The notes beneath the pieces were generated by a model. It was not told where the DNA came from. It saw only the letters and a list, made by a program, of their open reading frames with translations, and made no database searches. The position numbers were made by a program, and so were the translations under genes. This document shows positions 48,292 to 57,596 of a DNA stretch of 64,000 nucleotides, piece after piece. Every line of letters starts with the position of its first letter. The stretch's first letter is position 1. This DNA is from Bacteriovoracaceae bacterium UBA6200 (GTDB taxonomy: Bacteria > Bdellovibrionota > Bacteriovoracia > Bacteriovoracales > Bacteriovoracaceae). The stretch covers positions 310,001 to 374,000 of the forward strand of contig DISW01000023.1 of NCBI GenBank assembly GCA_002422605.1, given 5' to 3'.

Positions 48292-49742
48292 GTATCCAAA
48301 AAGTAAAAGATTATCTTCAGGAATATTCCTATTTAAAAAGTATAAATGCTCTTCTTAGTTGGGACATGGAAACCATGATGCCGCCAGGAGCTGTTGAGGA
48401 TCGCGCAGCAAGACTTGCTTTCATCCAAGGCAAGGCCCACGCACACATAACTTCCAAAGAATACCAAAAGCTAATTAAGGAGCTTGAAAAAAGTAAGCTT
48501 AAACCCCTTGAAAAGAAATTATTGCGAGAACTCCGATCTGATCTTGATCTTTACAATGCTCTTCCGGAAAAGCATGTAAAAGAGGTCACTCACGCCCAGA
48601 CTCTGGCAACCCATGTCTGGGGACAGGCACGAAAGAACAACGACTGGAAAAGTTTTAAGCCTCATCTTCAGAAATTAATTGATCTAAAAAGGCGAGAAGC
48701 AGGTTTTTATAAAACGAAAAAACCTTACGATGCCATGATAAAATTCTATGACAAGGAATTTTCTTCGGATGAAATTACGGCATTGTTCAGTGATCTTAAA
48801 GTGGGCCTTCTGGAACTCACAAAAAAAGTTAAGAAAGATAAAACTTTCGTTAAAGTGAAAGATTTAAAAGGTCCTTTTGATATAAAGGCCCAGAAGAACC
48901 TGAGCGAATTTGCGGCCCGTTTATGCGGCCTTCCGGAAGAGTATTCAAGGCTTGATGTTTCTACCCATCCGTTCAGCATTAATATTTCTCCCCGGGATCA
49001 ACGGATTACTACTCGTTATGTAAAAGAAAACCTGGATTCGTTATCAAGTACCATGCACGAAGCGGGCCATGCTCTTTATGAGCTTAATCTTCCCCGTGAA
49101 TGGGAGGGAACACCCCTTCAGGAAGCCATTTCTTATTCTGTTCATGAATCACAGTCTCGCTTTTGGGAGAATGTCATCGGCCGCTCAAAAGATTTTTGCG
49201 AGTTCCTTCATCCTGAGATGAAAAAGCAGTTTTCAAAATCTATGAAAGGAGTTTCCCGTGAAGGGCTCTTCCATGTCTTCAATAAGTCCGTGCCAGGACT
49301 CATTCGTGTTGAATCTTGTGAACTTTACTATAACCTTCACATTATCATTCGTTATGAAATTGAAGAGATGATTTTCAATCAGGGTTTAAATAGTGAAGAT
49401 CTTCCTGCTATCTGGAATGCCAAATATGAAGAGTATTTGGGACTGAAACCAAAAACTTTCAGTGAAGGGATTCTTCAGGATTCTCACTGGGCCGGTGGAG
49501 CTTTCGGTTACTTTCCAACCTATACTTTAGGAAATCTCATTTCGGGAACACTTTATAAACAGATGAAGAAGGCCGTTCCGGGATATAAAAAGGACATCAG
49601 TAAGGGGAAGATGAACCGAATTGGTGATTTCCTTAAAGATAATATTCATGTTAAGGGACGTTCTTTAACAGTGAAAGATATGGTAGGAGAGCTTGAAGTA
49701 AAAGATTATCTGTCTTACCTGACAGAAAAGTTCGAGGTGTAG
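48288..49742 (+). CDS. Metallocarboxypeptidase, M32 (Taq) family
   Basis: 484 residues, cytosolic, nearly all helical. SSTMHEAGHALYELNLPREW gives H257, E258, H261, and SYSVHESQSRFWENVIG gives Glu287 as third zinc ligand. The LHIIIRYEIEE block and the C-terminal HWAGGAFGYFPTYTLGNL are family hallmarks. Removes C-terminal residues from peptides. Overlaps the ArsC-like gene by four bases. Confidence 0.94.
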   Translation: MSIQKVKDYLQEYSYLKSINALLSWDMETMMPPGAVEDRAARLAFIQGKAHAHITSKEYQKLIKELEKSKLKPLEKKLLRELRSDLDLYNALPEKHVKEVTHAQTLATHVWGQARKNNDWKSFKPHLQKLIDLKRREAGFYKTKKPYDAMIKFYDKEFSSDEITALFSDLKVGLLELTKKVKKDKTFVKVKDLKGPFDIKAQKNLSEFAARLCGLPEEYSRLDVSTHPFSINISPRDQRITTRYVKENLDSLSSTMHEAGHALYELNLPREWEGTPLQEAISYSVHESQSRFWENVIGRSKDFCEFLHPEMKKQFSKSMKGVSREGLFHVFNKSVPGLIRVESCELYYNLHIIIRYEIEEMIFNQGLNSEDLPAIWNAKYEEYLGLKPKTFSEGILQDSHWAGGAFGYFPTYTLGNLISGTLYKQMKKAVPGYKKDISKGKMNRIGDFLKDNIHVKGRSLTVKDMVGELEVKDYLSYLTEKFEV

Positions 49743-49743
49743 T

Positions 49744-50085
49744 TTGGAAGAATTATTTTTCGGTGTGATGGGGCTTCAAGAAGCAAAGAACCATCAGTAT
49801 GAATTAAAAGAAAAAGGTATTGCAATCACCCTTAAAACTAACGAGCAGACATGCACAACCGGGTGTAAGGTGACGGTAGAAGTTTGGGGTAGTGAGCAAG
49901 ATAAGGAAGTTCTTCTTCAGCATTTTCAAAACGACTTTTTAAAACACGTTAAAGGTCATGCACCGAATCTTGAACACATGAGTGCTGTTTACGATCCCAA
50001 TGCCAGTCAAGTTATCTGTCAGGCCTGTGGAGCAAGCTTCTCTCCTGTGGCCAATGAATGTCCGGATTGCGGTCTGGTCTATTAG
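49744..50085 (+). CDS. Protein with C-terminal zinc ribbon
   Basis: 113 residues. Start is TTG at 49744 with GAGGT upstream, one base after the peptidase stop. N-terminal domain with a CTTGC pair, then a zinc ribbon ICQACGASFSPVANECPDCG (two CxxC knuckles). No known full-length family; the ribbon suggests protein or nucleic-acid contact. Co-transcribed with the M32 peptidase. Confidence 0.7.
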   Translation: MEELFFGVMGLQEAKNHQYELKEKGIAITLKTNEQTCTTGCKVTVEVWGSEQDKEVLLQHFQNDFLKHVKGHAPNLEHMSAVYDPNASQVICQACGASFSPVANECPDCGLVY

Positions 50086-50483
50086 AAATCTTTGCGTCTT
50101 AAGCGCTTTTTGTCTGAATCTTTTTTCTTAGACTCCAGGCGACTTAAGACGGCACTTCTTTTCGGCTTAGTCGCCTTTCTCACTTTAGGTGGTTTTAATA
50201 CACTCTCTAACATTGAATGAAGTTTACTGATGCAATCGTCCATGTTGGCCTTTTGAGAACGATTCTTCTGACTTACCAGCTGCACCTCTCCGCTATCTAA
50301 AATATATTGGGAATATCTTTGTCTTAAGCGTTCCTTAACTTCCTGGGAACAACTCGAGCTCTCAGTGATGTTCCAGTAGAGAGTGACTTTGGAATTTACC
50401 TTATTAACATTCTGGCCACCAGCACCGCCACTGCGGGCGAAGCTGAAGGTGAATTCTGAAAAAGGTATATTAATTTTATCCAT
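50082..50483 (-). CDS. arfB: Alternative ribosome-rescue factor B
   Basis: 133 residues. FARSGGAGGQNVNKVNSKV holds the GGQ (22-24) that hydrolyses peptidyl-tRNA; the C-terminal tail is Arg/Lys-rich (KKKDSDKKRLRRKDF), used to enter the empty mRNA channel. It rescues ribosomes stalled without a stop codon. No ribosome site: TATCAT lies six bases before the ATG. Confidence 0.93.
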   Translation of the reverse strand: MDKINIPFSEFTFSFARSGGAGGQNVNKVNSKVTLYWNITESSSCSQEVKERLRQRYSQYILDSGEVQLVSQKNRSQKANMDDCISKLHSMLESVLKPPKVRKATKPKRSAVLSRLESKKKDSDKKRLRRKDF

Positions 50484-50488
50484 ACTTG

Positions 50489-50500
50489 TATGATATTAAC
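50489..50500. promoter_or_regulatory. Shared -10 element for arfB and the GIY-YIG gene
   Basis: TATGATA reads as TATGAT on plus (six bases before ATG 50501) and as TATCAT on minus (six bases before ATG 50483). One seven-base element therefore serves two leaderless promoters in opposite directions. -35 boxes are weak. Confidence 0.55.
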
Positions 50501-50755
50501 ATGAAAGACAAGAGCTGGTTTGTTTATATCATCCAGAACGAAAAAGGATATTATTACACTGGAATAACTACAGATCTGGAACGCCGCTTTGGAGAACATC
50601 AAGGATCCAAAAAAGGCGCAAAGTTCTTCCGATCTGGTGCCGCTGTGAAAATTGTCTATTCAAAGATTTTTCCGAATCGCTCTGAAGCTTCAAAGTTTGA
50701 AGCCTCAGTTAAGAAGCTTAGTCGGCAGAAAAAGATACAACTCATCAGTTCTTAG
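50501..50755 (+). CDS. GIY-YIG domain protein, YhbQ-like
   Basis: 84 residues, a single GIY-YIG nuclease module: WFVYIIQNEKGYYYTGITTD then LERRFGEHQGSKKGAKFFRS and EASKFEASVKKLSRQKK. Small stand-alone members such as YhbQ have an uncertain role; DNA nicking is proposed. Start at 50501 is leaderless. Confidence 0.88.
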   Translation: MKDKSWFVYIIQNEKGYYYTGITTDLERRFGEHQGSKKGAKFFRSGAAVKIVYSKIFPNRSEASKFEASVKKLSRQKKIQLISS

Positions 50756-50767
50756 GAAGTGTAAATT

Positions 50768-51349
50768 ATGTTAAGAACTCTCGGTGGACTTTGGTATAAG
50801 TATAACGGATGGACTTTCAAGAATGAAATTCCTGATAGTTTACGATCTTTCATCCTTTTAGGGGCCCCTCACACTTCCAATGTAGATCTTTTCGCTGCTA
50901 TGGCCCTGGCGAAACTTATGAAAAGAAATGCCAAGTTTGTCATAAAGAATGATTGGTTAAAGTTTCCCATGAATCTTTTAATGAAACCCGCCGGAGCGAT
51001 CGGTTTAGACCGCGAAAAGTTAAAACGATTAGGTCATGCTAATAATACTGATTTGATGGCAGAACTCTTTAAACAGTATCAGGAGTTAGTCCTCATGATT
51101 GCTCCCGAAGGGACTCGTTCACCGACGGCCCATTGGAAAACGGGATTTTATTACATTGCTCAAAAGGCCGGAGTTCCCATTGTTCTCGGCTATGGTGACT
51201 ACCAGAATAAGATCCTTGGCCTAGGCCCGGTCATTTGGCCTGATCATTTCGAGAAAGACTTCCAAACGATTCTGGAATTCTATAAGAATATAAGGGGACG
51301 TCATCCGGAAAAATTTCTTTTGGATGAGCGCTTCCAGAATCCTGCCTGA
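50768..51349 (+). CDS. 1-acylglycerol-3-phosphate acyltransferase-like protein
   Basis: 193 residues, PlsC-type fold. GAPHTSNVDLFAAM is the H-x4-D catalytic motif, AIGLDREK the substrate loop, and IAPEGTRSPTAHWKTGFYYI the E-G-T-R-S motif with the following helix. No N-terminal membrane helix, so the enzyme is peripheral. Acyl transfer to lysophospholipid or glycolipid is expected, exact acceptor unknown. Follows the GIY-YIG gene by 12 bases. Confidence 0.87.
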   Translation: MLRTLGGLWYKYNGWTFKNEIPDSLRSFILLGAPHTSNVDLFAAMALAKLMKRNAKFVIKNDWLKFPMNLLMKPAGAIGLDREKLKRLGHANNTDLMAELFKQYQELVLMIAPEGTRSPTAHWKTGFYYIAQKAGVPIVLGYGDYQNKILGLGPVIWPDHFEKDFQTILEFYKNIRGRHPEKFLLDERFQNPA

Positions 51350-51375
51350 TTCACTATGTAATCTCTTCATGGGAT

Positions 51376-51411
51376 TTGTCATCCTTGGTTTCCCCCTGTA
51401 GATTGCCCGCT
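51376..51411 (+). promoter_or_regulatory. Leaderless promoter of ygiQ
   Basis: TTGTCA (51376-51381), 17 bases, TAGATT (51399-51404), seven bases, ATG 51412. Confidence 0.6.
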
Positions 51412-53250
51412 ATGCAAAAATTAAACCCTAGTGACCTGCCAATAACTGCCTGGCTCCCGACAACTGTGAAAGAGGCCAAGAAACGTGGTTGGGACGAAAT
51501 GGATGTGATTCTCGTTACTGGTGACGCATATGTGGATCACCCAGCCTTCGGTGCGTCGGTTATGGGACGAATCTTTGAGTCTTTGGGTTTAAAAGTTGCC
51601 ATCATTGCTCAGCCGAATTGGCGGGATGATCTTCGAGATTTCAAAAAATTTGGACGACCTAAATACTTTTTCGGAGTGACTGCCGGGAATATGGATTCCA
51701 TGGTGAATAAGTATACCGCAGGCAAGAGACTGCGTTCCCAAGATGCTTATACGCCAGGTGGCTCAACGGATTTTCGTCCAGACTATGCGTCCATTGAATA
51801 TACCAAAATTCTTAAGAGTTTATTTCCGGATGTGCCGGTTCTTTTAGGGGGTATTGAGGCTTCTCTTCGTCGGGTGACCCATTATGACTTCTGGGAAGAC
51901 CGGTTAATGCCAAATATTCTTACTAGCTCCAATGCTGATATGTTGATTTATGGAATGGGGGAGCAACCCATTCGTGATATTGTAAAATACCTTTTACGAG
52001 GAACTCCATTCTCTTCACTTAAGACGATTCCTCAGACGGCCTTCCTGCAAGACAAGAATCAGGAACTACCTAAGAACAAACAGTGGGAAACTTTTGAATT
52101 AACTTCCCATGAAGATTGTCTTGTGGATAAAAAAGCTTATTCCAAAAACTTCATGTATGTGGAGGTGGAGAGTAATAAGCAATTCGCAAAACGACTTACT
52201 CAAGTGGTGGAAGATAAAATTCTTGTGATTAATCCTCCTTATCCAACTATGACGGAAAAAGAGATTGATGCTTCTTTCGATCTTCCTTTTACCCGGCTTC
52301 CCCATCCTAAATATAAAGATCGTGGACCAATAGCTGCTTTCGAGATGATTAAGTTTTCCATTAATACCCATCGGGGTTGTTTTGGAGGCTGTAGTTTCTG
52401 CACCATTTCGGCGCATCAGGGAAAGATGATTGCCAGCCGATCTAAAGAATCAGTCATGAAGGAAGTGGATCAGGTTGCGAGCATGCACGATTTTAAAGGC
52501 TATATTTCTGATATCGGAGGCCCTTCGGCAAATATGTACCAAATGAAGGGTATTGATCAAAGTGTCTGCGATAAGTGTGCGGCCCCTTCCTGTGTCTTTC
52601 CTCAGATTTGTAAAAACCTGGATACCAATCCACAAAAGATGACGGAACTCTATCAGGCCATTGATCAACACCAAGGTGTGAAGAAGGCCTTCATTAGTTC
52701 AGGTCTTCGATATGATTTAATGTTTGATCCACGAAGCACTCATCCTAAAGAAGATGAGAAGTATGTGGAGCAACTTATCACTCATCATGTTTCAGGCCGT
52801 CTTAAAGTTGCCCCTGAGCATACAGAGGATGATGTTTTAAAGCTCATGAGGAAGCCTAGCTTTGAATTCTTCTATAAATTCAAAACTCGCTTTGAAGAAA
52901 TCTCGAAGAAAAAAGGTATTAGACAGGAAATCATTCCTTATTTTATTTCTTCTCACCCGGGTTGTACTCCCGAAGATATGGCAAAGCTTGCGGCCAAGAC
53001 CAAAGCTCTGGGCTATAAGCTCGAGCAGATCCAGGACTTTACGCCAACCCCTATGACTGTTGCCACCGAGATTTATTATTCCGGTTATCACCCTTACACC
53101 TTAAAGCCAGTCAAAACGGCGATAAATCTTGATGAGAAGACTAAGCAGCGGACTTTTTTCTTCTGGTATAAACCGGAAAATAAGAATTTCATCAAGAACT
53201 ACCTTTCTAAAGCTAAAATGTTCGATACGATGAAAGATCTCTTTGGCTAA
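51412..53250 (+). CDS. ygiQ: YgiQ-family radical SAM protein
   Basis: About 612 residues, cytosolic. The radical-SAM cluster is CFGGCSFC (CxxxCxxC), preceded by FSINTHRG. N-terminal ILVTGDAYVDHPAFGASVMG and GGIEASLRRVTHYDFWED are UPF0313/YgiQ blocks, and the C-terminal EQIQDFTPTPMTVATEIYYS is diagnostic. The reaction is not established. The ATG at 51412 is used; the in-frame TTG at 51376 lies in the -35 box. Confidence 0.93.
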   Translation: MQKLNPSDLPITAWLPTTVKEAKKRGWDEMDVILVTGDAYVDHPAFGASVMGRIFESLGLKVAIIAQPNWRDDLRDFKKFGRPKYFFGVTAGNMDSMVNKYTAGKRLRSQDAYTPGGSTDFRPDYASIEYTKILKSLFPDVPVLLGGIEASLRRVTHYDFWEDRLMPNILTSSNADMLIYGMGEQPIRDIVKYLLRGTPFSSLKTIPQTAFLQDKNQELPKNKQWETFELTSHEDCLVDKKAYSKNFMYVEVESNKQFAKRLTQVVEDKILVINPPYPTMTEKEIDASFDLPFTRLPHPKYKDRGPIAAFEMIKFSINTHRGCFGGCSFCTISAHQGKMIASRSKESVMKEVDQVASMHDFKGYISDIGGPSANMYQMKGIDQSVCDKCAAPSCVFPQICKNLDTNPQKMTELYQAIDQHQGVKKAFISSGLRYDLMFDPRSTHPKEDEKYVEQLITHHVSGRLKVAPEHTEDDVLKLMRKPSFEFFYKFKTRFEEISKKKGIRQEIIPYFISSHPGCTPEDMAKLAAKTKALGYKLEQIQDFTPTPMTVATEIYYSGYHPYTLKPVKTAINLDEKTKQRTFFFWYKPENKNFIKNYLSKAKMFDTMKDLFG

Positions 53251-53277
53251 GAAAGCAGGACACGGTAGAATGCCTCC
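53243..53277 (+). promoter_or_regulatory. Leaderless promoter of the Uup-like gene
   Basis: TTGGCT (53243-53248), 17 bases, TAGAAT (53266-53271), six bases, ATG 53278. The -35 box overlaps the end of ygiQ. Confidence 0.65.
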
Positions 53278-55206
53278 ATGTCAACACTACTTACACTCCA
53301 AAATCTTAGTCTCCATTACCCTCATAAAGTTATTTTTAAAGATGTGACTTTTACCCTAAATCAAGGGGATAAAATCGGGGTCCTGGGTCTGAATGGCCAC
53401 GGCAAGTCTTCTCTGTTTAAAGTCATTGCTGGTCTGGTTAAACCTGACACTACAGTGCCTCCCTTTATCTACGATAAGAATAAAGACTTCACTTTCTTCT
53501 ATGTTCCTCAGGAATTAACCAATCTCTCTGATTGGACTATTGAGAATTATTTCTTTGAGTTTCACCCGGAGATGGGTGCCCTTAAAAAACGTCTTGATGT
53601 TATTAATGAGAAGTTAGGTACCGGAGAAGGGGATTTTGAAAAACTCATTAATGAGCAATCCCGTATTTATGATGAACTCACAAAACTTGGTGAAGATAAG
53701 ATTCACTCTCAGTTCATTAGTTATCTGAAATATTTTGGAGTAGAAAACCTTGAACGCAGTATGGCCTCGCTTTCAGGAGGAGAACAACGTAAGGTGGCCC
53801 TCTCCTTAGGTCTGTCCGCTCCTCAGGAACTCATTCTTTGGGATGAGCCTACCAACCACCTTGATCTTGAAACCATTCAGGACTTTGAAGATGAACTTCA
53901 AAGTTCCCGCAAAACATTCATGATCATCTCCCACGATAGAAGCTTACTTAATAACGTTGTGGACCGGATCATTCATATTCAACAAGGGAAGCTTCGTTCC
54001 TTCAGCGGAACTTATGAGGCCTACCTGGAATTTCTGATTGAAGATCAGAAACGTCGTGAAAAAGAGCTGGATAAATTAAACAACGCTCAAAGAAGAGAGA
54101 CGGCATGGATCCGACGTGGAGTTCAGGCCCGAAGAACTAAAAGTAAAAAGCGAATTGAGGACTATAGTACCCTTAATAAAACAATTCAGGATTTAAAATC
54201 CCAGGCCCATAAGTCGGTGAGCTTAAATCTTCAATCTTCCGGCCGAAAAACCAAGGTTCTTCTGGCTGCGGAAGATCTGACTTTGAAATTTGGTGAGAGA
54301 ACGCTCTTTGAAAATCTGAACTTCTCTATAGCCAAGGGTGACAAGATCGCTCTCCTGGGACGAAATGGTGTAGGGAAGTCCTCTCTTCTGAAAATTCTCT
54401 TAGGAGAGTTAGAAGCGAGTGGGGGAAAGGTCACAAGGGCCCAGGGTTTAGATGTGGGGTACTTCTCCCAGAAAAGAGAGGCCCTAAAAGACGATGAGAC
54501 TCCATGGACTATGATCGGTGAAGGAATTGATTACGTCATTTCCAACACTGGTGATAAACGTCATGTGGCGAGCTATTTGGAAAATTTCCTGTTTAGTTCA
54601 GATGAAATCAAAAGACCGATCCATACTTTTTCTGGTGGAGAAAAAAACCGTCTGCAGCTGGCCCAGTTTATGAAACATGCCCGAGACATTTGGATTTTTG
54701 ATGAACCTACCAATGATCTGGATTTAGAAACTATCGGGATTCTGGAAGAGGAACTAAGAAATTATGAAGGGGCCCTCATCATTGTAGGTCACGATAGATC
54801 TTTTATTGATAATGTCACTGATAAGTGCTGGGTTCTTCATGATGGTGAGATCGAAAACTTTGAGGCCGGCTTCTCTCAAGCAGAACTCTACCTTGAGGCC
54901 CTCCGACTAGAAGAAGAGTTAAAAAAGAAGGTGCCGGCCCAGACACGGCCACAAGCAGAAAAAGTAGAGAGCGGATCGAAACTTACGAATAAAGAAAAAA
55001 ATCGCTATCAGGCCCTTCCGGAAGAAATTGAGAAACTCGAAAAAAGAATTCAATCCTGTAAAAGCGAATTGGAAGGAATTGATTACAGTAGTTTAGATAA
55101 AAATTCGACGGTTAAGATGGAGGAGCTTCAGAAGAAACTAGAAGACTCGGAGAATAAACTTGAATTATTGTTTAACGAATGGGCGGAATTAGAAAGTAAA
55201 ATGTAA
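53278..55206 (+). CDS. uup: ABC-F ATPase, Uup-like
   Basis: 642 residues, two ABC cassettes and no membrane segments. Walker A GLNGHGKSS and GRNGVGKSS; signatures LSGGEQRK and FSGGEKNR; Walker B WDEPTNHLD and FDEPTNDLD. The ~90-residue C-terminal coiled coil (YQALPEEIEKLEKRIQSCKS) is typical of Uup, which influences ribosome assembly and transposon excision. The leaderless promoter gives the start. Confidence 0.9.
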   Translation: MSTLLTLQNLSLHYPHKVIFKDVTFTLNQGDKIGVLGLNGHGKSSLFKVIAGLVKPDTTVPPFIYDKNKDFTFFYVPQELTNLSDWTIENYFFEFHPEMGALKKRLDVINEKLGTGEGDFEKLINEQSRIYDELTKLGEDKIHSQFISYLKYFGVENLERSMASLSGGEQRKVALSLGLSAPQELILWDEPTNHLDLETIQDFEDELQSSRKTFMIISHDRSLLNNVVDRIIHIQQGKLRSFSGTYEAYLEFLIEDQKRREKELDKLNNAQRRETAWIRRGVQARRTKSKKRIEDYSTLNKTIQDLKSQAHKSVSLNLQSSGRKTKVLLAAEDLTLKFGERTLFENLNFSIAKGDKIALLGRNGVGKSSLLKILLGELEASGGKVTRAQGLDVGYFSQKREALKDDETPWTMIGEGIDYVISNTGDKRHVASYLENFLFSSDEIKRPIHTFSGGEKNRLQLAQFMKHARDIWIFDEPTNDLDLETIGILEEELRNYEGALIIVGHDRSFIDNVTDKCWVLHDGEIENFEAGFSQAELYLEALRLEEELKKKVPAQTRPQAEKVESGSKLTNKEKNRYQALPEEIEKLEKRIQSCKSELEGIDYSSLDKNSTVKMEELQKKLEDSENKLELLFNEWAELESKM

Positions 55207-55245
55207 GTTTGATCTAATCACTCAGGTGGGCAGAATTAACCGCCA

Positions 55246-55279
55246 TTGTATCTCAATCAAGAGTATTTATACTTTAGAT
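55246..55279 (+). promoter_or_regulatory. Leaderless promoter of the 55280 gene
   Basis: TTGTAT (55246-55251), 16 bases, TATACT (55268-55273), six bases, ATG 55280. Confidence 0.65.
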
Positions 55280-55903
55280 ATGAGAATACTTATTCTATCT
55301 ATTATTTTCCTTTCAGCTTTTTATTATTTCTCTCCCCGCTCTGAGGAGGAAAGCTCCGTGGCCCGGATTGACCAGGTAAAGGTTAAGATGGGAGCTCCTG
55401 AGCGAAAAACTGCAACGAGCGAAAGAATCCTCACTAATCGCGAGAAGGTAAAAGTTCAGTCGGAAGGGAATCCACAAGCGGAGATCGAAGAAGATTCTCA
55501 GGATTTTCAGGAAGAACCAGTCGATAACTACGACGAAGAGACAAATCAAGATCAATATAACGACATTGAGGAAGATTCAGAAGCAGACCTTCCCCAGGAA
55601 ACCTCTATGACTGATTTAGAGGAAGGGTGGAATGGAGAACTACTGAATGTATTAGGCCGACTTGAGCCCTATGATGCAGAAGCTCTCCATAAGTCTTATT
55701 TGGAAGAAAAAAAAGCTTACCATGCCGGACTTGAGGCAATGCTAAATGAGGGACAACATTCTCCTGAAGCTGCTATGGAATTAGAGCGAGTTCAGGCGGA
55801 ACTCGATTATCAGCATCAGGAAAAGCTAAAAAGTATACTTGGTCCACATTATGAGACTGTAATCGACCAATATCATCAGTTCATGGATACGACTTCTCAC
55901 TAG
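55280..55903 (+). CDS. Membrane-anchored acidic protein of unknown function
   Basis: 207 residues. MRILILSIIFLSAFYYF is an N-terminal anchor or signal. The middle (about 65-115) is a disordered Glu/Asp/Gln stretch; the C-terminal ~85 residues are helical (ALHKSYLEEKKAYHAGLEAM and MELERVQAELDYQHQEKLKS). The start at 55280 is supported by the leaderless promoter; an in-frame ATG at 55226 is not. No family recognised. Confidence 0.7.
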   Translation: MRILILSIIFLSAFYYFSPRSEEESSVARIDQVKVKMGAPERKTATSERILTNREKVKVQSEGNPQAEIEEDSQDFQEEPVDNYDEETNQDQYNDIEEDSEADLPQETSMTDLEEGWNGELLNVLGRLEPYDAEALHKSYLEEKKAYHAGLEAMLNEGQHSPEAAMELERVQAELDYQHQEKLKSILGPHYETVIDQYHQFMDTTSH

Positions 55904-55945
55904 ATCTCCTTTATGATACCTTGGAAAAAAATTCCGAGGTATTTT

Positions 55946-57532
55946 ATGCTAGCTGTACACGATCTTCGCCTGCAATTTGGCGGCAGAACCCTATTTGATG
56001 ACGTTAATCTAAAGTTTATTCCAGGTAACTGTTATGGAATTATTGGGGCCAATGGCGCTGGCAAATCTACTTTCCTTAAAATTTTAAGCGGTGAAATTTC
56101 TCCCACTGCCGGAAGAATCGAAGTTTCTCCTGGTGAAAGGATGGCCGTTTTAAAGCAGAACCACTTTGCTTTCGAAGAAGAAGAGGTTTTAACCACAGTT
56201 ATTCTGGGTCACTCCAAATTAGTTGAAATCATGAAAGAGAAAGAAGCTCTTTACGCTAAAGAGGACTTCTCGGACGCAGATGGAGAAAGAACGGCGGAAT
56301 TAGAAGGTATCTTTTCTGAAATGAACGGTTGGGAGGCTGAAGCCAATGCAGCGAGCTTATTAGCGGGATTAGGTATCAAAGACGATTTTCACCAGAAGAA
56401 AATGAAAGAACTCACCGGTGGAGAAAAGGTAAAAGTCCTTCTTGCCCAGGCCCTCTTTGGTAAACCTGAGATTCTGCTCCTGGATGAACCGACCAACGAT
56501 CTTGATATCAAGGCCATCCAGTGGCTTGAGAACTTCATCATGGACCAGCAAGACACTACAGTCCTGGTTGTTTCCCATGACCGTCACTTTTTGAATAAAG
56601 TCTGTACGCATATTTGTGATATCGATTTTTCCAAAATCAAACTTTATGTCGGTAACTACGACTTCTGGTACAAGTCCTCTCAGCTCGCTCAGCGCATGAT
56701 GTCTGACCAGAATAAGAAAGTGGAAGACAAGATGAAGGAGCTAAAAGAATTTATTCAGCGATTCTCCGCTAACGCTTCCAAATCAAGTCAGGCCACATCC
56801 CGTAAGAAAATGCTGGATAAGCTGACTCTGGAAGATATACAACCTTCAAGCCGTAAATACCCTTATGTGGGCTTCAAGGCCGATCGTGAAGCCGGTGATA
56901 ACCTTCTTCGCGTTGAAAACCTCACTGTTAGTTTAGAAGGTGAGAAGATTATTAATAATGTTTCTTTCACCATCAAAAAGGGGCAGAAAGTTGTTTTTCT
57001 GGCAAAGTCAGAGGTCGTTACCACCGCTCTCTTTAAAGTTCTCATGGGAGAGCAAGAACCGGATTCGGGTAAATTTGAGTGGGGGATTACCACATCACAG
57101 GCCTATCTTCCAAATGACAATTCAGAGCACTTTAAAGATGCTCAATTAAACCTTATTGACTGGCTTAGACAGTACTCCAAGGATCAGACAGAAACTTTCT
57201 TACGTGGCTTTTTAGGGCGTATGTTGTTTTCCGGAGAAGAGGCCCTCAAAAAGTGTAACGTCCTCTCTGGAGGCGAAAAAGTACGCTGTATGCTCTCTAA
57301 AATGATGCTTTCCGGGTCCAATGTCCTGGTTCTTGATAATCCTACTAACCATCTGGATCTTGAAACAATCACTTCAGTGAACGAGGGTCTGATTGATTTT
57401 AAAGGAACCATTCTATTTACCTCCCACGACCATGAGTTTATTCAAACAGTGGCCGATCGCGTGATTTCAATTGAAGAACGTGGGGTGCGGGATGAAGAGT
57501 GCACTTATGATCAATTCTTGGGTTTAGAATAG
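55946..57532 (+). CDS. ABC-F ATPase, YbiT-like, with degenerate second site
   Basis: 528 residues. First cassette intact: Walker A GANGAGKS, signature LTGGEKVK, Walker B LLDEPTNDLD. In the second, the Walker A position reads LAKSEVVTTAL (Lys replaced by Thr) and the catalytic Glu after Walker B is Asn (VLDNPTNHLD), while LSGGEKVRC is kept. Similar decay occurs in YbiT-type relatives. Probably a ribosome-associated translation factor. GAGG before the ATG at 55946 is preferred to ATG 55913. Confidence 0.87.
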   Translation: MLAVHDLRLQFGGRTLFDDVNLKFIPGNCYGIIGANGAGKSTFLKILSGEISPTAGRIEVSPGERMAVLKQNHFAFEEEEVLTTVILGHSKLVEIMKEKEALYAKEDFSDADGERTAELEGIFSEMNGWEAEANAASLLAGLGIKDDFHQKKMKELTGGEKVKVLLAQALFGKPEILLLDEPTNDLDIKAIQWLENFIMDQQDTTVLVVSHDRHFLNKVCTHICDIDFSKIKLYVGNYDFWYKSSQLAQRMMSDQNKKVEDKMKELKEFIQRFSANASKSSQATSRKKMLDKLTLEDIQPSSRKYPYVGFKADREAGDNLLRVENLTVSLEGEKIINNVSFTIKKGQKVVFLAKSEVVTTALFKVLMGEQEPDSGKFEWGITTSQAYLPNDNSEHFKDAQLNLIDWLRQYSKDQTETFLRGFLGRMLFSGEEALKKCNVLSGGEKVRCMLSKMMLSGSNVLVLDNPTNHLDLETITSVNEGLIDFKGTILFTSHDHEFIQTVADRVISIEERGVRDEECTYDQFLGLE

Positions 57533-57596
57533 TTTAGAAGCACTGCGGTTTAATTTTTAGATCAGGTCGTGGCAGCATTAAGGTACTGAGGTACAT

